From assembly GCF_001854885.1 (NCBI RefSeq), contig NZ_MDDV01000008.1:1-64000 (forward strand): DNA of 64,000 nucleotides, in the 5' to 3' direction. Source of the stretch: Ensifer sp. LCM 4579 (GTDB lineage: Bacteria > Pseudomonadota > Alphaproteobacteria > Rhizobiales > Rhizobiaceae). The translations under genes were made by a program, and so were the position numbers. The notes under the pieces were generated by a model. That model ran no database searches and was not told the DNA's origin. It worked only from the letters and a program-made list of their open reading frames with translations. The stretch's first letter is position 1, and every line of letters begins with the position of its first letter. This document shows positions 38,361 to 47,339 of the stretch, piece after piece.

Positions 38361-40694
38361 ATGGATAAATCCACCTTCGAAGACGAAGCCACCATTGTCG
38401 GACCGGTGCACGCGCGCCTCCCCCACGACAGCGCCCACAAGCACGTTGCCGGCACCGCCGACTATATCGACGACATGCCGGAACCCGTCGGCACCTTGCA
38501 CGGCGCGCTTGGCCTCACCGACCGGGCGCATGCCGAGATCCTGGAGATGGACCTTTCCGCCGTTGTCGCGGTTCCGGGCGTCGTCTGCGTGCTGACTGCC
38601 AAGGACATGCCCCATTCCAACGACATCAGTTCGACGCATCTGCACGACGAGCCGGTGCTCGCCGACGGCCGGGTGCAGTTCCATGGACAGCCGGCCTTCG
38701 CGGTTGTTGCCGAGACGCGCGAGATCGCCCGCCGCGCCGCACGGCTCGCCAGCATCACCTACCGGGACCTGCCGCCGCTGGTCGATGTCGCCGAGGCGAA
38801 GGCTGCGGGCGGCGAACTCGTGACGCCGCCGCTGAAGCTCGAGCGCGGCGATGTCGAAACCGAGCTGCAACGGGCGCCTCGCCGGCTCCAGGGACAGATG
38901 CGGATCGGCGGCCAGGAACATTTCTACCTCGAAGGCCATATCGCGCTCGCAATCCCAGGCGAGGACGATGAGGTGACTGTCTGGGTCTCCACCCAGCATC
39001 CAACCGAGATCCAGCATATGGTCGGGCAAGTGCTCGGGGTGCCCTCCAACGCCGTGACGGTGAATGTCCGCCGCATGGGCGGCGGCTTCGGCGGCAAGGA
39101 AACGCAGGGCAACCAGTTCGCGGCCCTTGCGGCGGTCGCCGCGCGCAAGCTCCGTCGCGCCGTCAAATTCCGCCCGGATCGCGATGACGACATGATCGCC
39201 ACCGGCAAGCGTCATGACTTTCTCGTCGACTATGACGTCGGCTTCGATGAGGAAGGCCGCATCCTGGCCGTCCAGGCGAACTATGCCGCGCGATGCGGCT
39301 ACTCCGCCGACCTTTCCGGCCCCGTCACCGACCGCGCCCTGTTCCATGCGGATAATGCCTATTTCTACCCGCACGTGAGATTGACTTCACAGCCGCTGAA
39401 GACGAACACCGTCTCGAATACCGCCTTTCGCGGCTTTGGCGGTCCTCAGGGCATGCTTGGCGGCGAGCGGATCATCGAAGAGATCGCTTATGCGCTCGGC
39501 AAGGACCCGCTCGAAATCCGCAAGCTGAATTTCTATGGCGACAAGGAGTCCGGCCGCGACATCACACCCTATCACCAAAGGGTCGAGGACAACATCATCC
39601 GCCGGATCGTCGACGAATTGGAGGCAAGCGCCGACTATCAGGCGCGGCGGGCGGCAATCATCGAATTCAACCGGTCCAGCCGCGTGATCCGCAAGGGCAT
39701 TGCACTGACGCCGGTGAAGTTCGGCATCTCCTTCACGCTTACTCATCTCAATCAGGCGGGCGCGCTCGTCCACATCTATTCCGACGGCTCGGTGCATCTC
39801 AATCACGGCGGCACCGAAATGGGCCAGGGGCTCTACACCAAGGTGGCGCAGGTCCTTGCCGACAGTTTCCAGATCGATATCGACCGCGTGAAGATCACCG
39901 CGACGACGACCGGCAAGGTGCCGAACACCTCGGCGACCGCGGCCTCTTCGGGCTCCGACCTCAACGGCATGGCCGCCTTCGACGCGGCCCGCCAGATCAA
40001 GGAGCGGCTCGCGGCCTTCGCCGCCGAGCGCTGGCAGACCACTGCCGAGAATATCAGCTTCGTCGCGAACCACGTGAAGATCGGTGAAGAACTCGTGCCC
40101 TTCCCGGACCTGATCCGCCAAGCCTACTTGGCCCGCGTGCAGCTTTCCGCCGCCGGCTTTTACGCGACGCCGAAGATTCACTGGAATCGCAGCACCGGCC
40201 GCGGCACGCCCTTCTATTATTTCGCCTATGGCGCCGCCGTCTCCGAGGTCGCGATCGACACGTTGACCGGGGAATATCAGGTGGAACGCGCCGACGTTCT
40301 GCACGATGTCGGACGCTCGCTCAACCCGGCGATCGATCTTGGCCAGATCGAGGGCGGCTTCGTGCAGGGCATGGGCTGGCTGACGACGGAAGAACTCTGG
40401 TGGGACGAGAAGGGGCGGCTGAGAACGCATGCGCCGTCCACCTACAAGATCCCGCTCGCCTCGGACCGGCCGAGGATCTTCAACGTCAACCTCGCCGAAT
40501 GGTCGGAAAACGCCGAAAAGACGATCGGCCGTTCCAAGGCGGTGGGGGAACCGCCTCTGATGCTGCCGATTTCGGTGATCGAGGCCCTTTCAATGGCGGT
40601 CGCGAGCGTCGCCGACTACCGCGAATGCCCGCGACTGGACACGCCGGTGACGCCGGAACGTGTCCTGATGGCGGTGGAGCGGTTGAGGCATTGA
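38361..40694 (+). CDS. xdhB: Xanthine dehydrogenase, molybdenum-binding subunit
   Basis: Large catalytic subunit, 777 residues, carrying the molybdopterin cofactor. Typical segments are HKHVAGTADYIDDMPEP near the start, GQEHFYLEGH, RRMGGGFGGKETQ, AFRGFGGPQGM, GTEMGQGLYTKVAQ and the C-terminal KAVGEPPLML with the catalytic glutamate. ATG 38361 is preferred; TTG 38352 is an alternative three codons earlier. No xdhC (cofactor-sulfuration chaperone) follows. A hairpin lies directly after the stop. Confidence 0.95.
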   Translation: MDKSTFEDEATIVGPVHARLPHDSAHKHVAGTADYIDDMPEPVGTLHGALGLTDRAHAEILEMDLSAVVAVPGVVCVLTAKDMPHSNDISSTHLHDEPVLADGRVQFHGQPAFAVVAETREIARRAARLASITYRDLPPLVDVAEAKAAGGELVTPPLKLERGDVETELQRAPRRLQGQMRIGGQEHFYLEGHIALAIPGEDDEVTVWVSTQHPTEIQHMVGQVLGVPSNAVTVNVRRMGGGFGGKETQGNQFAALAAVAARKLRRAVKFRPDRDDDMIATGKRHDFLVDYDVGFDEEGRILAVQANYAARCGYSADLSGPVTDRALFHADNAYFYPHVRLTSQPLKTNTVSNTAFRGFGGPQGMLGGERIIEEIAYALGKDPLEIRKLNFYGDKESGRDITPYHQRVEDNIIRRIVDELEASADYQARRAAIIEFNRSSRVIRKGIALTPVKFGISFTLTHLNQAGALVHIYSDGSVHLNHGGTEMGQGLYTKVAQVLADSFQIDIDRVKITATTTGKVPNTSATAASSGSDLNGMAAFDAARQIKERLAAFAAERWQTTAENISFVANHVKIGEELVPFPDLIRQAYLARVQLSAAGFYATPKIHWNRSTGRGTPFYYFAYGAAVSEVAIDTLTGEYQVERADVLHDVGRSLNPAIDLGQIEGGFVQGMGWLTTEELWWDEKGRLRTHAPSTYKIPLASDRPRIFNVNLAEWSENAEKTIGRSKAVGEPPLMLPISVIEALSMAVASVADYRECPRLDTPVTPERVLMAVERLRH

Positions 40695-40738
40695 GACTGC
40701 CCCTTCGCAAGGAGGGGTGGCCGGCAGGAGGGGCAGTC
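40695..40738 (+). terminator. Hairpin after xdhB
   Basis: GACTGCCCCT and AGGGGCAGTC are perfect 10-bp arms around a 24-nt loop. It begins at the base after the xdhB stop codon. There is no T-run, so it may stabilise the mRNA end rather than stop transcription by itself. It also sits between convergent genes. Confidence 0.55.
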
Positions 40739-40754
40739 GCGAAACGGTTCACCA

Positions 40755-40955
40755 TCAAAGCCCCTCATCATCCAGCCGGGGCGGGCGTCCGTCCATGAAC
40801 CCCATATCTCTCTTCATGTGATCCGACATGGCACCGATATCCAGTCGTGGATAGCGCTGCCGCATCAGCGCGCGCATGCCCGAGGCCAGCCGGGACATCA
40901 GCTCGCGCGTCAAAAGTGCTTTTCCTTCAGTGCGTTCAAGTGCATCGCAAGTCAT
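40755..40955 (-). CDS. Small DUF1127-like protein
   Basis: A 66-residue basic protein with a C-terminal region (DIGAMSDHMKRDMGFMDGR) like the DUF1127 motif L-x-D-H-x-x-x-D-I/M-G. DUF1127 proteins are small alphaproteobacterial proteins; some affect phosphate, carbon or RNA-binding regulation. The start at 40955 is supported by AAGGA 9-13 nt upstream. It is divergent from the LysR gene, so it may be a target of that regulator. The match covers only part of the motif. Confidence 0.6.
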   Translation of the reverse strand: MTCDALERTEGKALLTRELMSRLASGMRALMRQRYPRLDIGAMSDHMKRDMGFMDGRPPRLDDEGL

Positions 40956-41057
40956 CGTCGCAATCCTTCGGAATGGATAAGTCGACTTGCAGAATGGCGG
41001 GAAGCGTGCTCGAATTCCAATCGAACATCCGTCTCCATGCATCAAGAGAACTTATCC

Positions 41058-41987
41058 ATGAAACTATCGAAGCAGTTCCCGCTGAATGCGTTGAGAGTCT
41101 TCGAAGCGGCCGCCCGGCTCGGCAGCTTCACCAGGGCCGGCGAAGAGCTCGGCATGACGCAGACGGCCGTCAGCTATCAGATCAAGCTCATCGAGGAGAA
41201 TGTCGGCGAGCCGCTGTTCTTGAGGCGTCCGCGGCAGGTCGCCCTGACGGACGTCGGCGAGCGGTTGGCGCCAAAGGTGACCGAGGCCTTCGAAATGCTG
41301 CACGATGCGGTTGCATCTGCCCGCGGCGACGTCGACACCGCCCTGCTCATCCATTCCACGCCGACCTTCGGGGCGCAATGGCTCGCCCGCAATATCGGCA
41401 CTTTCCAACTCGCCCACCCCCACATCGCGGTACGGCTGACGACGAGCGACAAAATCATCGATTTCGGCAAGGAAGCGGCAGATATCGCCATTCGCTACGG
41501 TGACGGAATCTGGCCAGGACTTGTGAGTCATCCGCTGATGCGAGTGGAATTCACACCGATGTTGAGCCCAGCTCTTGCCGAGACCATCGGCGGCGTGCAC
41601 GAACCGCGAGATCTTTTGAAACTCCGGATCATCGACGCGGGCGATCCCTGGTGGCGCGTCTGGTTCCGCGCCGCCGGCGTCCACGACCCGGATCTCGCGG
41701 GACGCCCGGCGAGCCGCCTCGGTGCCCAGACCCTCGAAGCGCGTGCCGCGGTTGCTGGCCAGGGCGTCGCCATCCTGACGCCGGAATTCTATGCCGACGA
41801 CGTCGCGCTCGGCAGGCTTTACCAGCCTTTCGACCTGCGCTGCGACGACGGCCACGACTATTGGCTTGCCTATCCCCATGCCCGGCGCAACGCCCCAAAG
41901 ATCCGCGCCTTTCGCGACTGGATACTCGGCGAGCTCGATCCGGCCACCGCCTCGGGTCAGGATGGAAACCGTCCTCCGCTCGCATAA
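41058..41987 (+). CDS. LysR-family regulator (GcvA-type)
   Basis: A 309-residue transcription factor. The N-terminal helix-turn-helix (FPLNALRVFEAAARLGSFT, then EELGMTQTAVSYQIKLIEE) matches the GcvA-like subgroup, and a periplasmic-binding-like effector domain follows. I use ATG 41058; ATG 41037, seven codons earlier, is an alternative. It lies between xdhB and puuD and is divergent from the small DUF1127-like gene. Its position suggests control of the purine or the small-protein gene; the effector is unknown. Confidence 0.87.
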   Translation: MKLSKQFPLNALRVFEAAARLGSFTRAGEELGMTQTAVSYQIKLIEENVGEPLFLRRPRQVALTDVGERLAPKVTEAFEMLHDAVASARGDVDTALLIHSTPTFGAQWLARNIGTFQLAHPHIAVRLTTSDKIIDFGKEAADIAIRYGDGIWPGLVSHPLMRVEFTPMLSPALAETIGGVHEPRDLLKLRIIDAGDPWWRVWFRAAGVHDPDLAGRPASRLGAQTLEARAAVAGQGVAILTPEFYADDVALGRLYQPFDLRCDDGHDYWLAYPHARRNAPKIRAFRDWILGELDPATASGQDGNRPPLA

Positions 41988-42122
41988 CGGCCTAACCTGT
42001 TGGAAAAGAAAACCTTCCTCAGAGCAGGCGCCCCGGCGAAAATCGCTTGAGCGATCAAATCGCCCCTTCCCCACCATCGCTTTTTCTCGCAAGGTTGGGT
42101 GAACGGAGACAAGGGGAACTGA

Positions 42123-43355
42123 ATGTACGAATTCGCCATTGCCTGGGAGTGGCTGGCTTTTGCCGTCCGCTGGCTGCATGTCGTCACCGCCATCGCCTGG
42201 ATCGGCTCCTCCTTCTATTTCGTCGCGCTCGACCTCGGCCTGGTGAAGCGCGACCACTTGCCGCCTGGCGCCTATGGCGAGGAATGGCAGGTGCATGGCG
42301 GCGGTTTCTATCACATCCAGAAGTATCTCGTTGCGCCCGAGAGAATGCCGGAGCACCTCACCTGGTTCAAATGGGAGTCCTACTCGACCTGGCTCTCCGG
42401 CTTCGCCATGCTCTGCATCGTCTATTATGGCGGCGCCGATCTTTTCCTGATCGACCGGCATGTGCTCAACGTTTCGGCAACGACCGCGATCGCACTCTCG
42501 CTGGCCTCGCTCGGGCTCGGTTGGCTCCTTTACGACCTGCTCTGCAAATCGCCACTCGGCAAGAACACCTGGGGGCTGATGATCCTACTTTACGGCGTGC
42601 TCGTCGCTATCGCCTGGGGCTATACGCAGGTCTTCACCGGCCGCGCCGCCTTCCTGCATCTCGGCGCCGTCACGGCGACGATCATGTCGGCCAATGTCTT
42701 CTTCGTCATCATTCCCAACCAGAAGATCGTCGTTGCCGACCTTATCGCCGGGCGCACGCCCGATCCGCGGCTCGGCGCGCAGGCCAAGCAGCGCTCGCTG
42801 CACAACAACTACCTGACGCTGCCCGTCATCTTCTTCATGCTGTCGAACCACTACCCGCTTGCCTTCGCGACCGCCTTCAACTGGATCATCGCGGCGCTCG
42901 TGTTCCTGATGGGCGTCACCATTCGGCACTGGTTCAACACGACCCATGCGCGCAAGGGCAAGCCGACCTGGACCTGGCTCGCCACCGTGCTTCTCTTCAT
43001 CCTCATCATCTGGCTTTCGACGGTCCCGAAAGTCTTGACCGGCGAAGAACGAGCCGGGGCCGCGCCGGCCTTTGGCCGCGTTGCCGAAAACGCGCATTTT
43101 CCGGCGGTGAAGGAGACGATCTCCGCCCGCTGCAGCATGTGCCACGCGGCCGAGCCCGTCTATGAGGGCATCACCCGCCCGCCGAACGGCGTCACCCTCG
43201 AGAGCGACGCCGAGATTGCCGCGCGCGCACGCGAAATCTATATCCAGGCCGGGCGCAGCCATGCGATGCCGCCCGGCAATATAACCGACATGACGGCGGA
43301 GGAACGCGGCCTGATCACGGCCTGGTTCGAAAGCGCCGTCGGGGAGACACGATGA
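42123..43355 (+). CDS. puuD: Membrane-bound urate oxidase with cytochrome c domain
   Basis: Oxidises urate to 5-hydroxyisourate using a membrane electron acceptor instead of oxygen. The 410-residue protein has about eight membrane helices (starting WLHVVTAIAWIGSSFYFV) and a C-terminal cytochrome c domain with CSMCH near residue 338. This is the PuuD type found in bacteria that lack soluble uricase. The ATG follows AAGGGGAA. It overlaps guaD by 4 nt. The products of uraH and uraD on the facing strand process the next intermediates. Confidence 0.93.
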   Translation: MYEFAIAWEWLAFAVRWLHVVTAIAWIGSSFYFVALDLGLVKRDHLPPGAYGEEWQVHGGGFYHIQKYLVAPERMPEHLTWFKWESYSTWLSGFAMLCIVYYGGADLFLIDRHVLNVSATTAIALSLASLGLGWLLYDLLCKSPLGKNTWGLMILLYGVLVAIAWGYTQVFTGRAAFLHLGAVTATIMSANVFFVIIPNQKIVVADLIAGRTPDPRLGAQAKQRSLHNNYLTLPVIFFMLSNHYPLAFATAFNWIIAALVFLMGVTIRHWFNTTHARKGKPTWTWLATVLLFILIIWLSTVPKVLTGEERAGAAPAFGRVAENAHFPAVKETISARCSMCHAAEPVYEGITRPPNGVTLESDAEIAARAREIYIQAGRSHAMPPGNITDMTAEERGLITAWFESAVGETR

Positions 43356-44668
43356 AACCCGCTCTCATTCGCGGCCGCACCTTGAGCTTCACCCGAGCGC
43401 CGCACGGCATCGACGATAGCGCCGCCTATTCTTACGAAAGCGACGGCGCACTGCTGATCGAAAACGGGCTGATCACGGCCGCCGACACCTACACGACGGT
43501 CAAGGCCGCGGCACCGGACGGTGTCGAGGAGATCGACCACCGGCCGCACCTCATCGTGCCGGGGCTGATCGATACGCACCTTCACTTTCCGCAGATGCAG
43601 GTCCTCGCCTCCTATGCGGCCAACCTGCTCGAATGGCTGAACACCTATACGTTTCCCGAGGAGTGCCGTTTCGTCGAGGCGGCGCATGCCGAGCGCATCG
43701 CCGGGCACTTCTTCGACGAGATGGCCCGCCACGGCACGACGACGGCAACAGCCTACTGCTCCGTGCACAAGGCGTCCGCGGACGCCTTCTTCGCCGAGAG
43801 CCTCAGGCGCGGGACATGCATGGTCGCCGGCAAGGTGATGATGGACCGCAACGCCCCGCAGGGCCTCCTCGATACGCCCGAGACAAGCTATGACGAGACA
43901 CGCGCAGTCATTGCCGACTGGCACGGCAAGGGCCGCAACCACGTCGCCATCACACCGCGCTTCGCCATCACCTCGACGCCGGAGCAGATGCAGGTCGCGC
44001 GATCGCTCCTCAGCGAATTCCCGCACCTGCACGTGCAGACGCATCTTTCCGAGAACTGCGACGAGATCGCCTACACATGCGAGCTCTTTCCGGAGGCGAA
44101 TGACTATACCGACGTCTATGCCCGCTACGGCCTACTCGGGCGCAAGAGCCTGTTCGGTCACTGCATCCATCTCTCCGAGCGCGAGGCCGATGCGATGAGC
44201 GAGAGCGGCTCCGTCGCCGTCTTCTGCCCGACATCGAACCTATTCCTCGGCTCCGGTCTTTTTCCATTGCGGGCACTGACCCGACGAGACAAGCCGGTGC
44301 GTGTCTCAATCGCCTCCGACATCGGCGGCGGCACCAGCTACTCGATGCTGAAGACACTCGACGAGGCCTACAAGATCCTGCAGTTGCAGGGCGAACGGCT
44401 GAACCCCTTCGAGACCTTCTACATGATGACGCGCGGCAATGCCGAGGCACTGTCGCTTGCCGACCGCATCGGCACGCTGGAGCCGGGCACCGACGCCGAC
44501 CTCACGGTCCTGAACATGGCGGCGACACCGGCCATGGCGCTCAGGGCCGAAGTTGTCAATTCGCTTGCCGACGAGCTCTTCCTGCTGCAGACGATGGGCG
44601 ACGACCGCGCCGTGGCCGAGACCTATGTGGCCGGTCGGCCGGCCAAATCGCCGCTCGGCGCGATTTAG
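43352..44668 (+). CDS. guaD: Guanine deaminase
   Basis: Converts guanine to xanthine and ammonia, so it feeds xanthine dehydrogenase. The 438-residue amidohydrolase has the metal motif DTHLHFPQMQ, the second metal histidine in HVQTHLSENCDE, GHCIHLSE and the catalytic ASDIGGGTS. It is fused translationally to puuD through an ATGA overlap. A 99-bp gap with an unpaired T8 run follows before lldD. Confidence 0.95.
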   Translation: MKPALIRGRTLSFTRAPHGIDDSAAYSYESDGALLIENGLITAADTYTTVKAAAPDGVEEIDHRPHLIVPGLIDTHLHFPQMQVLASYAANLLEWLNTYTFPEECRFVEAAHAERIAGHFFDEMARHGTTTATAYCSVHKASADAFFAESLRRGTCMVAGKVMMDRNAPQGLLDTPETSYDETRAVIADWHGKGRNHVAITPRFAITSTPEQMQVARSLLSEFPHLHVQTHLSENCDEIAYTCELFPEANDYTDVYARYGLLGRKSLFGHCIHLSEREADAMSESGSVAVFCPTSNLFLGSGLFPLRALTRRDKPVRVSIASDIGGGTSYSMLKTLDEAYKILQLQGERLNPFETFYMMTRGNAEALSLADRIGTLEPGTDADLTVLNMAATPAMALRAEVVNSLADELFLLQTMGDDRAVAETYVAGRPAKSPLGAI

Positions 44669-44767
44669 ACAGATTAGATAGTGGTCAATTTTTTTTACCT
44701 CTGCTATTACGCCCCTGCCTGAAACGTGATAATGGCTCGGCAGTCATCATTGCTGAAGGCCGAGCCC

Positions 44768-45904
44768 ATGACGCAAATCCTCGACATCCACGACCTGAAG
44801 GCGCTCGCCAGGCGGCGCGTACCGAAGCTCTTCTTCGACTATGCCGACAGCGGCGCCTGGACCGAGGGGACCTACCGGGCGAACGAAGAGGATTTCCAGA
44901 AGATCAAGCTGCGCCAGCGGGTTCTGGTCGACATGACCGAGCGATCGCTGGAAACGACGATGATCGGCCAGCAGGTTTCGATGCCGGTGGCGCTCGCTCC
45001 GACGGGCATGACCGGCATGCAGCATCCCGACGGCGAAATGCTTGCCGCCCAGGCGGCAGAGGCCTTTGGCATCCCCTTCACGCTGTCGACCATGAGCATC
45101 TGCTCGATCGAGGACGTCGCCTCGGTGACGACGAAACCTTTCTGGTTTCAGCTCTATGTCATGCGCGAGCGCGAATTCGTTCTGAACCTCATCGACCGGG
45201 CAAAGGCCGCAAAATGCTCGGCGCTGGTCCTGACGCTCGACCTGCAGATTTTGGGCCAGCGCCACAAGGATCTGCGCAACGGCCTGTCGGCACCGCCGCG
45301 CATGACGCCGAAGCACCTCTGGATGATGGCGACGCGGCCGCGCTGGTGCATGAAGATGCTCGGTACCAGCCGGCGCACCTTCCGCAACATCGTCGGACAC
45401 GCGAAAAGCGTCACGGACCTTTCTTCGCTCAGCGCCTGGACGGCCGAGCAATTCGACCCGCAGCTTTCCTGGAAGGACGTCGAGTGGATCAAGGAGCGCT
45501 GGGGCGGTCCGCTCATCCTCAAAGGCATTCTCGACCCGGAAGACGCCAAGATGGCGGCAAAGACCGGCGCCGATGCGATCATCGTCTCGAACCACGGCGG
45601 CCGTCAGCTTGACGGCGCCCCTTCCTCGATCAGCATGCTGCCGCGCATCGTCGATGCCGTCGGCCACCAGATCGAAGTTCATCTCGATGGCGGTATCCGG
45701 TCCGGCCAGGATGTTCTGAAGGCGATCGCACTCGGCGCCAAGGGCACCTATATCGGTCGCCCGTTCCTGTATGGCCTGGGCGCCATGGGCAGAGAGGGCG
45801 TGACGCTCGCCCTCGATATCATCCGCAAGGAGATGGACATCACCATGGCGCTTTGCGGCAAGCGCCGCATCACCGAGGTTGGACGCGACATCATCGTGGA
45901 ATAG
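44768..45904 (+). CDS. FMN-dependent alpha-hydroxy-acid dehydrogenase (LldD-like)
   Basis: A 378-residue TIM-barrel flavoprotein of the L-lactate dehydrogenase / glycolate oxidase family. It shows KLFFDYADSGAW, LAPTGMTGMQHPDGE, the catalytic-histidine motif SNHGGRQLDGAPS and the FMN-phosphate site DGGIRSGQDVLKAIALGAKGTYIGRP. L-lactate is the usual substrate. Placement between guaD and uraH allows glycolate or another 2-hydroxy acid as an alternative, since AllA releases glyoxylate. The ATG follows GAAGG. It converges with uraH, with a GC palindrome (45917-45928) between the stops. Confidence 0.85.
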   Translation: MTQILDIHDLKALARRRVPKLFFDYADSGAWTEGTYRANEEDFQKIKLRQRVLVDMTERSLETTMIGQQVSMPVALAPTGMTGMQHPDGEMLAAQAAEAFGIPFTLSTMSICSIEDVASVTTKPFWFQLYVMREREFVLNLIDRAKAAKCSALVLTLDLQILGQRHKDLRNGLSAPPRMTPKHLWMMATRPRWCMKMLGTSRRTFRNIVGHAKSVTDLSSLSAWTAEQFDPQLSWKDVEWIKERWGGPLILKGILDPEDAKMAAKTGADAIIVSNHGGRQLDGAPSSISMLPRIVDAVGHQIEVHLDGGIRSGQDVLKAIALGAKGTYIGRPFLYGLGAMGREGVTLALDIIRKEMDITMALCGKRRITEVGRDIIVE

Positions 45905-45929
45905 CGACCGGGGAATGCGCCGCGGCGCT

Positions 45930-46292
45930 TCAACTGCCCCGATAGGTGGAATAGCCGTAGGGCGAGAGCAGCAGAGGCACGTGGTAGTGCCCTTGGGGAT
46001 CGGCGACGCCGAAGCGCAAGGGGATGAGATCGAGAAAGGCCGGTTCTGAAAGCGCCGCGCCCGCCGTGCGAAGATAGTCGCCGGCGTGGAAGACCAATTC
46101 GTAGGTGCCCGCCGTGAAGCCGGCGCCTTCGGCAAGCGGGCCGTCGGCCCGGCCGTCGCTATTGGTCTCGACCGTGCGAAGCAGGCGCCGTTCCTCGCCC
46201 TCCACCCGATAGAAATCGATGCGCAGCCCCTGGGCAGGCGTGCCACGCGCGGTGTCGAGAACATGGGTCGTCAGGCGACCGGACTTGCTCAT
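45930..46292 (-). CDS. uraH: 5-hydroxyisourate hydrolase
   Basis: Hydrolyses 5-hydroxyisourate to OHCU. The 120-residue transthyretin-like protein has the N-terminal [16 protein letters not shown] and the diagnostic C-terminal tetrapeptide YRGS. It is the last gene of the minus-strand arm; its start overlaps allA by 4 nt. Confidence 0.96.
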   Translation of the reverse strand: MSKSGRLTTHVLDTARGTPAQGLRIDFYRVEGEERRLLRTVETNSDGRADGPLAEGAGFTAGTYELVFHAGDYLRTAGAALSEPAFLDLIPLRFGVADPQGHYHVPLLLSPYGYSTYRGS

Positions 46293-46843
46293 CGGATATT
46301 CTCCACGGAATACGGATCGGGAATGATGAAGGGCGCCTCGTAAAAGAACTCCTCAAGATTGTCGCCCGGCCCGGCACGGTCGACGACGAGGAAATCGCTC
46401 ACGGCGCCGATCGCCATCAGCGGATGATGCCAGACATTGCGGCCATAATTCACGCCCTGCCGGCCGCTCGCCAGGAAAACCCGCGGCCGCCGCGGCCGCC
46501 CGCCTTCGTCCTCGGCGACCACCGCAAGCCAGGGCCGATCCTCGAGCGGCGAGAAGCTTTGGCTGCCGAGCGGATGACGCTCCATCATGGAGAGTGCATA
46601 GGGAAAGGCCCGCGGCTCGCCACGGAAGAGGTTGATCACGACGCGCGCGCCCTCGCCGACGACCTCGGCCTCCGCAAGCGCGTGAAACCGCTCGGTATTG
46701 CCGCCATTGATGAGGCGCATCGACGCCGGATCCGCCTCGATGACCGTTCCGAACGGCGCAAAAGCCTTCTGCGTCAGGGTCTCGATCGGCAGCAGATGCG
46801 ACGTCAGGTCCTGCTTCCTCTCAGGAACGGCACCATCAGGCAT
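46289..46843 (-). CDS. allA: Ureidoglycolate lyase
   Basis: Splits ureidoglycolate to glyoxylate and urea. The 184-residue cupin-like protein has [46 protein letters not shown] and the metal/active-site stretch [19 protein letters not shown] 46843 is preferred because GGGAG lies 6 nt upstream; ATG 46849 is too close to it. Its start overlaps uraD and its end overlaps uraH, so the arm is translationally coupled. No allantoicase, which would make its substrate, is in the window. Confidence 0.93.
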   Translation of the reverse strand: MPDGAVPERKQDLTSHLLPIETLTQKAFAPFGTVIEADPASMRLINGGNTERFHALAEAEVVGEGARVVINLFRGEPRAFPYALSMMERHPLGSQSFSPLEDRPWLAVVAEDEGGRPRRPRVFLASGRQGVNYGRNVWHHPLMAIGAVSDFLVVDRAGPGDNLEEFFYEAPFIIPDPYSVENIR

Positions 46844-47339
46844 AATCATCTCCCGGAAGCATGGATTTGAGACGCAGCCGTGCGATCTGCTCCACCTCAG
46901 CGCAGGCGGTTTCAAATTCCTTTTCCGCGGAATTGTCAATGCGCCGCTCGAAGGCCGCGAGAATATCCTCCTTCGTCAGCCCCTTCACCGCAATGATGAA
47001 GGGGAAGCCGAATTTCTTCGTATAGGCCTCGTTGAGGGCGGTGAAGCGTGCATGCTCCTCGGGCGACAATCGGTCCAGTCCTGCAGACGCCTGTTCCGCG
47101 CGCGAATCGGGGGTGAGTTCCCCAGCGACCGCCAGCTTGCCGGCGAGGTCCGGATGCGCCTTGAGGACGGCGAGGCGTTCCGCGGGCGAGGCGGCGCGAA
47201 AGGCAGTGCAGAGCGCCGAATGCACATTGCCGGCCGTCAACCCGACGGAGGCCGCGCGATCATAGGCCCGCTCCGCCACAAAGGGGGAATGTTCGAAGAC
47301 GCCGCCGAAGCGGCGGACGAATTCTTCGCGTCCGGACAT
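46836..47339 (-). CDS. uraD: OHCU decarboxylase
   Basis: Decarboxylates 2-oxo-4-hydroxy-4-carboxy-5-ureidoimidazoline to S-allantoin. The 167-residue helical protein has [24 protein letters not shown] (with the active-site H and the following segment), [14 protein letters not shown] and the C-terminal [25 protein letters not shown]. It overlaps puuE by one base (TGATG) and allA by 8 nt. Confidence 0.95.
   Translation of the reverse strand: MSGREEFVRRFGGVFEHSPFVAERAYDRAASVGLTAGNVHSALCTAFRAASPAERLAVLKAHPDLAGKLAVAGELTPDSRAEQASAGLDRLSPEEHARFTALNEAYTKKFGFPFIIAVKGLTKEDILAAFERRIDNSAEKEFETACAEVEQIARLRLKSMLPGDDYA

Noticed and set aside
37602..39374. A 590-residue minus-strand frame across xdhA and xdhB.
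   Set aside because: It spans the intergenic repeat and is antisense to two well-conserved enzyme subunits.
41064..42461. A 465-residue minus-strand frame across the LysR gene and puuD.
   Set aside because: It is antisense to a typical LysR HTH and to the first membrane helices of PuuD.
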